A DNA stretch of 40,075 bases from Vulcanimicrobiota bacterium. Its GTDB lineage: Bacteria > Vulcanimicrobiota > Vulcanimicrobiia > Vulcanimicrobiales > Vulcanimicrobiaceae. The position numbers were made by a program, and so were the translations under genes. Under the pieces are notes generated by a model. The model saw only the letters and a list, made by a program, of their open reading frames with translations, did not search any database and was not told the DNA's origin. Position 1 is the stretch's first letter. Every line of letters starts with the position of its first letter. This document shows positions 32,568-40,075 of the stretch, in pieces. The stretch is taken from positions 1 to 40,075 of the forward strand of contig PMOS01000009.1 of NCBI GenBank assembly GCA_003161435.1, written 5' to 3'.

Positions 32568-34427
32568 TTAGATCGGCGGAATGTGCCGCCCAAAATATTC
32601 CGCGATGATGTGTTGCGCGATCGGGCCAGCGACGCTGGCGCCGTAGCCGCCGGTTTTCTCCATGTAGACGGCGATGGCGAGTTTCGGATGCGTCACCGGC
32701 GCGTAGGCGACGAACCAGGTTGTGTTGGGGCCGTGACCGCCTTCGGTTTCGGCGGTGCCGGTTTTCCCGCCGAACGGGAGCTTGTCGATCGCGAGCCCGT
32801 AGGCCGTTCCGCCGGGATTGGTGACTTGCGACATTCCGGCGTCGACTTCGCGCAGCGCTTCGGCGGTGACGTTCACTTTCCGAATCACTTCGTGATCGAA
32901 CGTCTTGACGACGCGACCGCGCGGCGAGCGAATCTCGGCGACGATATGCGGGCGGTAGAGGATGCCGCCGTTGACGACCGTCGCGGTGACGTTGGCCATC
33001 TGCAGCGGCGTCGCTTGCATCGCGCCTTGGCCGATCGCGAGCTGACAGACATCGCTCGGTTCGAGATGGTAGCCGGGGCCGAACGTTTTTTCCGTCCACT
33101 CCTCGGTCGGCCAGTTGCCTGGATATTCGCCCGGCAAGTCGATGCCGAGGCGCGAGCCCAGACCATATTGGAGCGCATAGTAGCGCAGCCGTTCGTGGCC
33201 GAGCCGGTATCCGAGCTGGTAGAAGTATCCGTCGGATGAAGCGGCGAGCGCGCGCACGAACCCGACCGAGCCGAGGCCGCCGGCTGCAATGTCGACGAAG
33301 CGTACGCCGTGACAGTTCCACGCGCCTGAGTCATACAGCACTTGATTCGGTTTGATCGCGCCGCTCGAGATCGCCCCTGAACCGGTCACCATCTTGAAGG
33401 TCGATCCGGTCGGCGACGCCGCGCCGATCGCGCGGTCGTAGAGCGGGTTGAGCTTGTCGCTGAGCAGCCGGCTGTATTTCTTTTCGTCGATCGGCGTGGC
33501 GAAGTCGTTCGGGTTGAACTCCGGCATCGAGGCCATCGCGAGAATGCCGCCGGTCGACGGGTCGATGACGACCACCGCGCCGGCGAGGCGGCGGCGGCCA
33601 CCCCACTTGCGCAATTGCGCGCGCAGGTTTTTCTCGACGATCTTTTGGAGGCGCCAGTCGAGCGTCGTCACCAGCGTGTCGCCGGGGACCGGGTCGAGCG
33701 GTTTGAGCCGGCGCACGAGCGCGCCCGAAGCGTTCACCTCGACTTGCTCGCCGCCGGCGCGGCCATGCAAGTAGCTGTCGTAGGAGTTCTCGAGCCCGTC
33801 TTTGCCGGTCACGTCGTTGGGCGAGTAGCCGAGACGCTTGCGCGCGGTGTACTCGTCTTCGTCGATGATGCCGACATAGCCGAACAGGTGCGCGCCGAGC
33901 TGGCCGTAGGGATAGTTGCGGACCGGCTGCTCTTCCATGTCGACGCCGGGAAGATCGCTCTGCGCTTCGGCGAGCCGCGCGGTCTGCACCGGCGTGAGAT
34001 CGGTGGCGAGGATCACCGGGCCATACGGTTCGTAGGTGACGACTTGATCGAAGTTCTCGTAGTTCTTGTCGTGATGGTGCAACAGCCGGTGTCGCAGCGT
34101 TGCGGCCGGGACTCCCAATACCGGCGCTAGTGTGTCGAGCGTCTTGTCGATGTCGGTGATCTCCGACGGGATCAGCGCGCAGACGAACGATGGGCGCGAG
34201 CGGACCAGCACCACGCCGTGGCGATCGACGATCAGCCCGCGCGGCGCCGCGACCGGGATCACTTGGATCTGGTTGGCCCGCGCCGCGGCGGCGAACGTCT
34301 CGCCTTGAACGAGCTGAACCTGCGCGAGCCGCACGACGATCACGATCAGCGCGAACACGAGCACCGCAGCGAACCACAAGAAGCGCGGAAACTGGTGGTC
34401 GTCGGGGATTCGGTCGATCGCCGCCAT
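32568..34427 (-). CDS. mrdA: Penicillin-binding protein 2 (transpeptidase of the elongasome)
   Basis: PBP2 crosslinks peptidoglycan during cell elongation together with MreBCD and RodA. From ATG 34427 the protein is 619 residues. It has an N-terminal membrane anchor (FLWFAAVLVFALIVIVVRLAQ), a dimerisation domain with APRGLIVDRHG, and the transpeptidase domain with STFK (342-345, catalytic Ser), SSD (397-399) and KTG (555-557). The one-base overlap with mreD (TGATG) fixes the start. An upstream in-frame stretch of 34 residues is basic and lies within mreD, so it is rejected. No rodA is seen next to it. The length is normal for class B PBP2 (about 600-650). Confidence 0.94.
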   Translation of the reverse strand: MAAIDRIPDDHQFPRFLWFAAVLVFALIVIVVRLAQVQLVQGETFAAAARANQIQVIPVAAPRGLIVDRHGVVLVRSRPSFVCALIPSEITDIDKTLDTLAPVLGVPAATLRHRLLHHHDKNYENFDQVVTYEPYGPVILATDLTPVQTARLAEAQSDLPGVDMEEQPVRNYPYGQLGAHLFGYVGIIDEDEYTARKRLGYSPNDVTGKDGLENSYDSYLHGRAGGEQVEVNASGALVRRLKPLDPVPGDTLVTTLDWRLQKIVEKNLRAQLRKWGGRRRLAGAVVVIDPSTGGILAMASMPEFNPNDFATPIDEKKYSRLLSDKLNPLYDRAIGAASPTGSTFKMVTGSGAISSGAIKPNQVLYDSGAWNCHGVRFVDIAAGGLGSVGFVRALAASSDGYFYQLGYRLGHERLRYYALQYGLGSRLGIDLPGEYPGNWPTEEWTEKTFGPGYHLEPSDVCQLAIGQGAMQATPLQMANVTATVVNGGILYRPHIVAEIRSPRGRVVKTFDHEVIRKVNVTAEALREVDAGMSQVTNPGGTAYGLAIDKLPFGGKTGTAETEGGHGPNTTWFVAYAPVTHPKLAIAVYMEKTGGYGASVAGPIAQHIIAEYFGRHIPPI

Positions 34428-34981
34428 CAGCTGTAGCCGTACCGCTCGATCGTGGTCTTGTCGGTGACGAGCCGGCTGCGTATCGTCAGCCACGCGAATG
34501 CGATGACGGCGGTGAGCAGCGCGCGCCACAGCGACGTGTGCAGGTGCGCGACGGCGAAGCCTTGCGGGAAGCCTTCAGCGCGCATCACGGTCCAGAACAG
34601 CAGATCGCGCACGAGCACGGCGCCGCCGCACAGGATCGCCGGAACGAACGCGCCGTCGGCGAACATGCGGCGCGAGAAGCCGCCGACGAGCAGTGCGACG
34701 ATGGTCGTCGAGATCGTCCAGCCCCCGCCGGTTCCGGCGAAGATATCTTCGAGCAAGCCCGCCGGCAGCGCCAGCAACGCACCGCGGCGCGCGCCGGCGC
34801 GCGACGCGTACAGCACGACCGCGATCGTCACCAGCGACGGCACGGCGCCGCGAAATACGAACAGCGGAACGATGACGGTCTGCGCGAGCGCGAGCAGTGA
34901 GGTCCAGCCGAGCACCGGCCAATACGCCGGGCCGACCGTCGTCTCAATGCTGCGGTATTTTCTGCGGTAGAACGACGACAC
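34427..34981 (-). CDS. mreD: Rod shape-determining membrane protein MreD
   Basis: MreD is an integral membrane protein of the elongasome, with MreB, MreC and PBP2. The 184-residue protein has five to six hydrophobic segments (VLGWTSLLALAQTVIVPLFV, then VTIAVVLYASRAG, then ALLALPAGLLEDIFAGT, a typical MreD G-LxED pattern). The gene lies between mreC and PBP2. The GTG start at 34981 overlaps mreC by 38 bases; a GTG at 34915 would avoid the overlap but shortens the N-terminus by 22 residues. The exact start is therefore open. Confidence 0.88.
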   Translation of the reverse strand: MSSFYRRKYRSIETTVGPAYWPVLGWTSLLALAQTVIVPLFVFRGAVPSLVTIAVVLYASRAGARRGALLALPAGLLEDIFAGTGGGWTISTTIVALLVGGFSRRMFADGAFVPAILCGGAVLVRDLLFWTVMRAEGFPQGFAVAHLHTSLWRALLTAVIAFAWLTIRSRLVTDKTTIERYGYS

Positions 34982-35777
34982 GAGAGAGCGCCGAAAGGTC
35001 GGCGGCCGGTTGGACGATGGCGGTTTGGTCGAGCGCGCCCGCGACGGTGGGCGCGAGCTGTTGGATGCGGCCGATCAGGACGCCGGCGTGAAACGAGCGG
35101 CCTTCACCGGTAACGACGCGGTCGCCGACGTGCAGCTTCGCGTCTTGCGAGACGTACTGCAGCTTCACGCGCGTCGACGTGCCGACCGCGATCGCCCACC
35201 AGCGGCCGTGCTGCACGACCGCAGGGAGCTTGGACGTCGCGTCGATCACGAGCAGAACCTTAGACGAGATCGGGCCGAGCTCGACGACCCGGCCGACGAC
35301 GCCGCGACCGGTCACGACGCCGTCGTCGCGCCGAATGCCGTCCTTCGCGCCACGGTCGATCGTGACGACGTGCGTCGCGGCTTCGGGATCGTAGCCGATT
35401 ACCGTTGCTTCGATTCCGTCGGGATGCGCGAGCTTCGCGGCAATCAGGTCTTGCGCCGCCGGCGTTCGCGCGAGCCGTTCTTGCAACTCGTCGTTCTGGC
35501 GGTGCAGGTCGGCGTTTGCAGCGCGCAACCGCCCGTTCTCGCCGGCGAGCCCGGGGCTGCGCACGACCGTGTCGAAGCCGCCGCGCGCGACGTTGACGAC
35601 GGTCGTGACGGCGAGCTGCAGATATGCGCTCACCGTCGTGACCGTCATCGTCAGCGGCGAGGTTCTACCGGCGCGGGCGAAATCAAGCTGCAACAGCGCG
35701 ACGAGAGCGGCCACGATGACCGTCCCGATTATCGCGAATAGCTTTCTCTCATCCCGGTTCGTAACGATTGGTACCAC
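34944..35777 (-). CDS. mreC: Rod shape-determining protein MreC
   Basis: MreC is a periplasmic scaffold that links MreB and PBP2. From GTG 35777 the product is 277 residues: a short cytoplasmic N-terminus, a membrane segment (LFAIIGTVIVAALVALLQLDFA, about residues 12-33), and a coiled-coil (LAGENGRLRAANADLHRQNDELQERLA seen in part). Two beta-barrel domains follow with the MreC-type pieces EATVIGYDPEAATHVVTIDRG and VLLVIDATSKLPAVVQ. It is placed between mreB and mreD. The GTG start overlaps the 3' end of mreB by 49 bases. A larger ORF that reaches 36017 is shadow sequence in mreB. Confidence 0.9.
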   Translation of the reverse strand: MVPIVTNRDERKLFAIIGTVIVAALVALLQLDFARAGRTSPLTMTVTTVSAYLQLAVTTVVNVARGGFDTVVRSPGLAGENGRLRAANADLHRQNDELQERLARTPAAQDLIAAKLAHPDGIEATVIGYDPEAATHVVTIDRGAKDGIRRDDGVVTGRGVVGRVVELGPISSKVLLVIDATSKLPAVVQHGRWWAIAVGTSTRVKLQYVSQDAKLHVGDRVVTGEGRSFHAGVLIGRIQQLAPTVAGALDQTAIVQPAADLSALSRVVVLPQKIPQH

Positions 35778-36817
35778 CTCGTCAACCGATCCGCGTGCGG
35801 CCGAAGCCGTTCGAGCAGACCGGGCGACGCAAGAATCTCGCCGGCGCCGCGCGCGACGCACCAGAGCGGATCGTCGGCGACCGTCGTCGGCACGTTCGTG
35901 CGCGCGCCGATCTCGCCTGCGAGGCCCGGGATCAACGCGCCGCCGCCGGTCAGAACGATGCCGGCTTCCATGAGCTCGCCGGCAAGATCCGGCGGAGTTG
36001 CTTCGAGGATCGACCAAGCTGCGCGCGCGATGCGGTCGATGCCGTCACGCATCGCCTCGGCGACGAGCGTCTCGTCGACATCGCGTTTGCCGGGCCGCAG
36101 GTTGCGCATGTCGCTGCCGGCGACGGAGTACGGGTCTTGGCCCGGTGGCCGGCCGGCGTAGCCGCGTTCGATCTTCAGCCGTTCCGCGGTAAGCGGCCCG
36201 ATCCCGAAGAACTCGTTGCGCAACCGGGCGATGATCGCCGCGTCAAACGTGTCGCCGCCGACCTTGATCGAGCTCATCGCGACCACACCGCACAAAGTGA
36301 GCACGGCGATCTCGGTCGTTCCGCCGCCGATGTCGATCACCATCGCCGGCCGGGTGCCGGTGATGTCCAAGCCGGCGCCGACCGCAGCGGCGACCGCCTG
36401 GGGAACGAAAGTCGTCGTGCGCGGGCCTGCGGCGCGAATCGCTTCTTCGACGGCCTTGCACTCGATGTCGGTCGCACAGCCGGGAACGCAAGCGATCACG
36501 CGCGGCGCGATGCGCGGACCGCGAGCCAGCGCCCGGTCGACGACGGTCTTGACCAGCGCGTGCGCGCCGCGAAAGTCGGAGATCGTTCCGCCGCGCAGCG
36601 GGCGCACGACCTCGATGCGGCCGGGCGTGCGACCGTCGAGCTCCTTCGCCGCCTGACCGACCGCGATGAGCGCGCCGTCGCTGGTCCGGTACGCGACGAC
36701 CGACGGCTCGCTGACCAGCACGCCTTCGTCGTGCGAATACACGACCGTGTTCGCCGTCCCGAGATCGATGCCGATATCCGCGCTGAACGTGGCGCGGAGC
36801 GTCGAGGCCAAGCTCAT
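35729..36817 (-). CDS. mreB: Rod shape-determining protein MreB
   Basis: MreB is the bacterial actin that guides lateral wall synthesis. From ATG 36817 it has 362 residues (family about 335-350). It contains phosphate-1 IGIDLGTANTVVYSHD, the connect and phosphate-2 region AMVIDIGGGTTEIAVLTL, VGGDTFDAAIIARLR, and the adenosine region GIVLTGGGALIPGLAGEI. The ATG overlaps the maf stop by four bases (ATGA). The C-terminus ends MRESYSR, and mreC overlaps it. It is the first of a mreB-mreC-mreD-mrdA block, the usual elongasome order. Confidence 0.95.
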   Translation of the reverse strand: MSLASTLRATFSADIGIDLGTANTVVYSHDEGVLVSEPSVVAYRTSDGALIAVGQAAKELDGRTPGRIEVVRPLRGGTISDFRGAHALVKTVVDRALARGPRIAPRVIACVPGCATDIECKAVEEAIRAAGPRTTTFVPQAVAAAVGAGLDITGTRPAMVIDIGGGTTEIAVLTLCGVVAMSSIKVGGDTFDAAIIARLRNEFFGIGPLTAERLKIERGYAGRPPGQDPYSVAGSDMRNLRPGKRDVDETLVAEAMRDGIDRIARAAWSILEATPPDLAGELMEAGIVLTGGGALIPGLAGEIGARTNVPTTVADDPLWCVARGAGEILASPGLLERLRPHADRLTRWYQSLRTGMRESYSR

Positions 36818-37566
36818 CCGGTACGCGCCTCTCGCAGCCGTTGCGCTCCATCCTGCGCCGGAAGCAGGCGGTATCCGAGCCGCGGCAGCGCCGCGGCGAA
36901 CCGGGCCACGGGGAACCCGACCACCGTGAAGTAGTCGCCGTCGATCTGCTCGACGAGCGTCGCCGCGAAGCCCTGGATCCCGTAACCGCCGGCCTTGTCG
37001 AGCCCGTCGCCGCTCGCCGAGTACGCCTCGATCACGGCTTCGTCGAGATCCGCGAAACGCACGCGCGTCGATACGACCTCGGTCAGGTCGGCCGAGGTTC
37101 GGTCGTCTCGGAGTGCAAACGCGGTGTGGACGACGTGCCACCGGCCGGCGAGGCGCCGCAGCATCGCTCGTACTTCGGCGGTGTCGGCGGGCTTGCCGAG
37201 CGCCTCACCGTCGAGGTCGACGACGGTGTCGGCGGCAACGATCAACGCCGTCGACCGTGCCGCCCCGGCGGCCTTTCCGCGCGCATGGCGCAGTGCCGTC
37301 TCGACCGGCGTCAAGCCGAAGAGCGGCCGCTCGTCGTACGCGGTGGGGACCACGGTGACGCGCAAACCCAGCGAAGCGAGTACGTCGCGTCGTCGGGGTG
37401 ATGCGCTAGCGAGCGCAACGGCATCCAGCGGTATCTCGTGAGTGATGCTTTGAGTGTACGTGCGGCCGCACGCGATGACAACGTTTCGCGCCGAAAATTG
37501 GCCTTCGCCGCGGATCGGCCGAAGGCCGAACGCGAGTGTGGCTCGGTCCCGGCGGGACCGAGCCAC
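36814..37566 (-). CDS. maf: Maf-family nucleotide pyrophosphatase (septum formation inhibitor)
   Basis: Maf proteins hydrolyse non-canonical or modified nucleoside triphosphates. The core has the Maf pattern: ALASASPRRRDVLASLGLRV, ALIVAADTVVDLDGEALGKP, and GGYGIQGFAATLVEQIDGDY with the catalytic Asp-bearing loop. The core begins at about 37425 and would give roughly 200 residues, as usual. The only canonical in-frame start after the previous stop is GTG 37566, but the 46 extra codons lie across hairpins, a terminator and a promoter, so they are probably not translated. Likely real starts are non-canonical: ATC 37446, ATA 37434 or CTG 37428. Coordinates here give the formal ORF. It overlaps mreB by four bases. 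Confidence 0.88.
   Translation of the reverse strand: MARSRRDRATLAFGLRPIRGEGQFSARNVVIACGRTYTQSITHEIPLDAVALASASPRRRDVLASLGLRVTVVPTAYDERPLFGLTPVETALRHARGKAAGAARSTALIVAADTVVDLDGEALGKPADTAEVRAMLRRLAGRWHVVHTAFALRDDRTSADLTEVVSTRVRFADLDEAVIEAYSASGDGLDKAGGYGIQGFAATLVEQIDGDYFTVVGFPVARFAAALPRLGYRLLPAQDGAQRLREARTG
37453..37481 (-). promoter_or_regulatory. Sigma70-type promoter for maf-mreBCD-mrdA
   Basis: On the minus strand TTGTCA (37481-37476) and TACACT (37458-37453) are separated by 17 bases. Transcription would begin at about 37446, directly at the maf coding core, so the maf message would be leaderless or nearly so. Confidence 0.55.
37493..37527 (-). terminator. Rho-independent-type terminator downstream of lysA
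   Basis: On the minus strand GGCCTTCG (37527-37520) and CGAAGGCC (37507-37500) form an 8-bp stem, followed by AATTTTC (37499-37493). It overlaps hairpin B of repeat copy 3, so alternative folds exist. Confidence 0.5.
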
Positions 37567-37568
37567 AC
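37512..37568 (-). repeat. Double-hairpin intergenic repeat, copy 3
   Basis: On the minus strand, hairpin A has 15-bp perfect arms (GTGTGGCTCGGTCCC, loop GCC; 37568-37536). It is followed by TCGCG and hairpin B (TTCGGCC, loop TTC, GGCCGA; 37530-37515). The linker plus hairpin B is almost identical to copy 2 after yidC. It begins two bases after the lysA stop. Confidence 0.6.
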
Positions 37569-37569
37569 C

Positions 37570-38811
37570 CTAGACCACGTCGAGGCGCACGACGTCGTCG
37601 GCCGACTCGCCGCGAACGACGCGCCGGTGGTGCCCGTCACGAACGAACACGACCGGCGGACGGCCGAAGCGATTGTAGTTGCCGGCCATGCTGTAGGTGT
37701 AGGCTCCGGTCGTTCGCAGCGCGACGAGGTCACCGGCTGCGAGGTCGCGCGGCAGGACATAGTCGCCCATCTCGTCGTTTTCGCACGACCGCCCGGCCAA
37801 GGTCGCCGGTTCGTCGGGGCCGAGCTTGGCCGCCGCCAGCACCTCGGGGAGGTGGCGCGCCCCGTAGAGCAGCGGGCGCGGGTTGTCGGCCAGGCCGCCG
37901 TCGACCACCACGAAGCGCCGCCGGCCTTGGGTCTTGACCGCCATGACCCGGTACAACGAGCTGCCGGCCCGGGCGACCAACGCACGGCCGGGCTCGATCG
38001 CCAGGCGCAGCCCGTGGCCGGCGGCGCGCTCGGCCAGCTCTGCGGCCAACACCTCGACGGCGAGCGGGTGCGGGTCGTCGGGACCTTCGGCGACCGCGAT
38101 GCCGCCGCCGCAGATCAGCTCTTCGACGGCAAACCCGAGCTCGGCGGCGAGCCGCGCGGCGGCCAACAGCTCGTCGAGATTCAGGGCGAACGGCGCAACC
38201 TCGGAGATCTGCGAACCGATGTGCGCGTGCAAGCCGATCAGCCGCAGCTGCGGCAACTGCGCGAGCCGCGCCAAGACCTCGGGCAATCGGTCGAGCGCGA
38301 TCCCGAACTTCGTGTTCTCGCCGCCGGTGCGAACGAAGGCATGCGTGTGCGCCTCGATCCCCGTGTTCAGGCGCAGCATCACATCGACCGGCTGGTCGGG
38401 CTGTGCCAGCGCGGCGAGGCGTTCGAGCTCTTCGTCGTTGTCGACCACGTCGAATGCGACGCGCCGGTCGACGATGGCGCGCAGCTCCTCGCCGGTCTTC
38501 CCGCAGCCGTGAAAATACATCCGGCCGGCCGGGAATCCGCCGCGCTCCGCGGTGAGCAGCTCGCCCAGCGAGCAGACATCGAGACGCAGCGGCGTCCCGG
38601 CGAGATGCTCGGCGAACGCCGCGCACAAAAACGCCTTGCCGGCGTAGCCGACCGCGATCCCGCGCGGCGCGCACGCGCGCAGGAAGCGATCGATCTCGAG
38701 ATCGAGTTGATCCAGGTCGATGACGAACAACGGCGTTCCGTAGGTCGCCGCGAGCTCGCGTGCGGAGACGCCGCCGAGCGCGCGGTCGACGGCGAGTGGT
38801 GCGGACGTCAT
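37570..38811 (-). CDS. lysA: Diaminopimelate decarboxylase
   Basis: LysA converts meso-diaminopimelate to lysine with PLP, the last step of lysine synthesis. The 413-residue protein has a Lys-PLP site in GYAGKAF (K59), DVCSLGEL, HAHIGSQ (195-201), and GGGIAV. The second domain has AIEPGRALVA and CENDE (C343), the family's substrate-binding C-E-S-x-D-like motif. It ends SADDVVRLDVV. The ATG start overlaps the nadD stop by four bases. DAP is also a wall building block, which fits the adjacent mre genes. A hairpin block follows the stop. Confidence 0.94.
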   Translation of the reverse strand: MTSAPLAVDRALGGVSARELAATYGTPLFVIDLDQLDLEIDRFLRACAPRGIAVGYAGKAFLCAAFAEHLAGTPLRLDVCSLGELLTAERGGFPAGRMYFHGCGKTGEELRAIVDRRVAFDVVDNDEELERLAALAQPDQPVDVMLRLNTGIEAHTHAFVRTGGENTKFGIALDRLPEVLARLAQLPQLRLIGLHAHIGSQISEVAPFALNLDELLAAARLAAELGFAVEELICGGGIAVAEGPDDPHPLAVEVLAAELAERAAGHGLRLAIEPGRALVARAGSSLYRVMAVKTQGRRRFVVVDGGLADNPRPLLYGARHLPEVLAAAKLGPDEPATLAGRSCENDEMGDYVLPRDLAAGDLVALRTTGAYTYSMAGNYNRFGRPPVVFVRDGHHRRVVRGESADDVVRLDVV

Positions 38812-39413
38812 CCTCGGTATAGACCCCGTTCTTCGATGTAGCGATACACCGGTTCGGGGATGAGGTAACGCGCGCTGCGCCCCGCGCCGAGGCGCTCGCG
38901 GATCAAGGTCGCAGATTCGGCGACCAGCGGGAGGTCGAGCAGCCGAATCTTCGCCCGCCGCTGCGGCGCCAAGGCGGCCAGCGCGGCGTCGAGATCCTCA
39001 CCGGTGATCGGCCCGCGCGGTGCGACGACGAACGCTTCGACCGCGTCGATCACCTCGTCCAAGCGCTGCCACTCCGATCGCACCAGCGAGTCGCCGCCGA
39101 CGACGAAGGTGAACGCCGCGTCGGGATAGCGCGCGCGCAAACGCGGCAGCAAGTCGGCGGTATAGCCGCTGGCATCGGACGCGAGATCGCTGTCGTCGAG
39201 CGCAAAGGCCGGGTTGGCGGCGATCGCGAGCCGGATCATCTGGGCGCGCTCGGCGGACGGCGCGCTCATCGCGCCGTCACGATAGTGCTTGCCCTCGCGC
39301 GTCGGGACGAACAGCACGCGCGCGAGATCGCACGCGTCGCGCACCGCCTCGGCGACGAACAGATGCCCGTTGTGGACGGGATCGAACGACCCGCCGAAGA
39401 TCCCGACGCGCAT
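38808..39413 (-). CDS. nadD: Nicotinate-nucleotide adenylyltransferase
   Basis: NadD makes nicotinate adenine dinucleotide from NaMN and ATP in NAD synthesis. From ATG 39413 it has 201 residues, with the nucleotidyltransferase motif GIFGGSFDPVHNGHLFVAEA (about residues 4-23), VLFVPTREGKHYRD, VVGGDSLVRSEWQRL, and the C-terminal ISxTxIR-like VAESATLIRERLGAG. RYLIPEPVYRYIEERGLY is the standard tail. It begins two bases after the obg stop and overlaps lysA by four bases. rsfS, often next to nadD, is absent here. Confidence 0.94.
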   Translation of the reverse strand: MRVGIFGGSFDPVHNGHLFVAEAVRDACDLARVLFVPTREGKHYRDGAMSAPSAERAQMIRLAIAANPAFALDDSDLASDASGYTADLLPRLRARYPDAAFTFVVGGDSLVRSEWQRLDEVIDAVEAFVVAPRGPITGEDLDAALAALAPQRRAKIRLLDLPLVAESATLIRERLGAGRSARYLIPEPVYRYIEERGLYRG

Positions 39414-39415
39414 CG

Positions 39416-40075
39416 CTAACTGTAGTCGAACTCCACGCCGGCGATGCGGACGGTGTCGCCTTCGTGGACGCCGAGCTCGCGCAGGCGCTTGTCGACGCCC
39501 ATCTTCGCGAGCACGTGCTCGAACCGCGCGAGCGCTTCGTCGTTGTCGAAATCGGTCATGCGTGCGAGCCGCTCGACGCGGTCGCCGCTGACGACGTACA
39601 CGCCCTGCTCGACGTGGATCGCAAACGGCTCGTCGGCGGTGAGCTGGATCTGCGCGGGCTCGGGCTCGGAGACGGGTGGTGCCGGCATCGCGCGGATGAG
39701 CGCCCACGCGGCATAGATCAGCTCTTGCACGCCTTCGCCGGTTGCCGCCGAAACGGCGCGCAAGCCCTCGATCTGCGTACGCAGAGTTTCGAACGTCGCG
39801 CGCGCGTCGGGCAGATCGATCTTGGTGATCACGACGAGCACCGGCCGGTTCAGCAGCTCGGCGTTCCACGCGCGCAGCTCGTTCTCGATCGTCGCCTTGT
39901 CGGCGAGCACCTCGTCGATCGGCTTCGCGCCGTCGATGAGATGCACCAAGACGCGCGTGCGTTCGACGTGGCGCAAGAAGCGGTCGCCGAGTCCCGCACC
40001 TTCGTGCGCGCCTTCGATCAAACCGGGGACGTCGACCATCACGAACGATTCGAAGTCGGCGACGCGCACGACGCC
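39416..40075 (-). CDS. obgE: GTPase Obg (C-terminal portion)
   Basis: The gene enters from the right edge; the last 219 codons are present. The visible part starts inside the G domain with the G3 region VDVPGLIEGAHEGAGLGDRFLRH, then LVHLIDG, G4 ITKIDL and G5 VSAATGEGV. The C-terminal OCT domain follows (EPFAIHVEQGVYVVSGDRVERL, MTDFDNDEALARFEHVLAKMG, and DTVRIAGVEFDY). Obg is a ribosome-associated GTPase involved in 50S maturation and stress. The presence of the OCT domain is typical for firmicute-like and several other phyla. nadD follows two bases after the stop. Confidence 0.94.
   Translation of the reverse strand, partial: GVVRVADFESFVMVDVPGLIEGAHEGAGLGDRFLRHVERTRVLVHLIDGAKPIDEVLADKATIENELRAWNAELLNRPVLVVITKIDLPDARATFETLRTQIEGLRAVSAATGEGVQELIYAAWALIRAMPAPPVSEPEPAQIQLTADEPFAIHVEQGVYVVSGDRVERLARMTDFDNDEALARFEHVLAKMGVDKRLRELGVHEGDTVRIAGVEFDYS

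Noticed and set aside
34428..34529. N-terminal extension of PBP2 by 34 residues
   Set aside because: It is basic, lies inside mreD in another frame, and the ATG at 34427 couples exactly to the mreD stop.
35778..36017. N-terminal extension of MreC by 80 residues
   Set aside because: It is Arg-rich shadow sequence of mreB; the GTG at 35777 places the membrane anchor at the expected position.

Overview
The window is a GC-rich bacterial chromosome segment that carries the replication origin. Most genes start with GTG and many neighbours overlap by 4 bases (GTGA or ATGA). A partial BamA/Omp85 gene and a TamB gene point to a cell with an outer membrane; mreBCD and PBP2 point to a rod-type wall machine. 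The gene content and style fit a deep-branching diderm such as Candidatus Eremiobacterota (WPS-2) or a relative. That placement is inference from gene content only, with no phylogeny.

Left arm (minus strand, 1-12723): dnaA, dnaN, a small membrane-type ORF, recF, a DciA-like DUF721 gene with a zinc ribbon, gyrB, tamB, then the start of a bamA-like gene that runs off the left edge. Between dnaA and rpmH (about 12724-13031) lies a cluster of DnaA-box-like sequences, the probable oriC. Right arm (plus strand, 13123-26385): rpmH, rnpA, yidD, yidC, jag, mnmE, a GNAT acetyltransferase, mnmG and rsmG. Next come a 480-bp transposon-like element inserted at a parS-like site, a CCA-adding-enzyme-type nucleotidyltransferase, parA, parB, a secreted protein, a lipoprotein, thiE and a divergent thiD. 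The two arms diverge from the origin, so replication and transcription are co-directional there.

Accessory part (26382-32445): an aspartate-type aminotransferase (minus), then a 1378-residue protein on the plus strand. That protein has six DUF11-like beta repeats, a Pro/Ala/Val/Glu-rich linker and a helical C-terminal domain. It is followed by a membrane-anchored HEAT-repeat protein. This pair is the best candidate for an undescribed system. Right end (minus strand, 32568-40075): obg (partial), nadD, lysA, a hairpin/terminator block, a promoter, maf, mreB, mreC, mreD and PBP2, which couple GTPase/NAD/lysine functions to cell-shape control.

Points worth a second look: the mobile element has a perfect 8-bp target duplication that overlaps parS. 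mnmE appears to start at ACG with a well-placed Shine-Dalgarno. maf lacks a plausible canonical start and has a promoter just upstream of its core. A dispersed double-hairpin repeat lies beside tamB, yidC and lysA. The ThiD-like kinase carries GTGD instead of GTGC.
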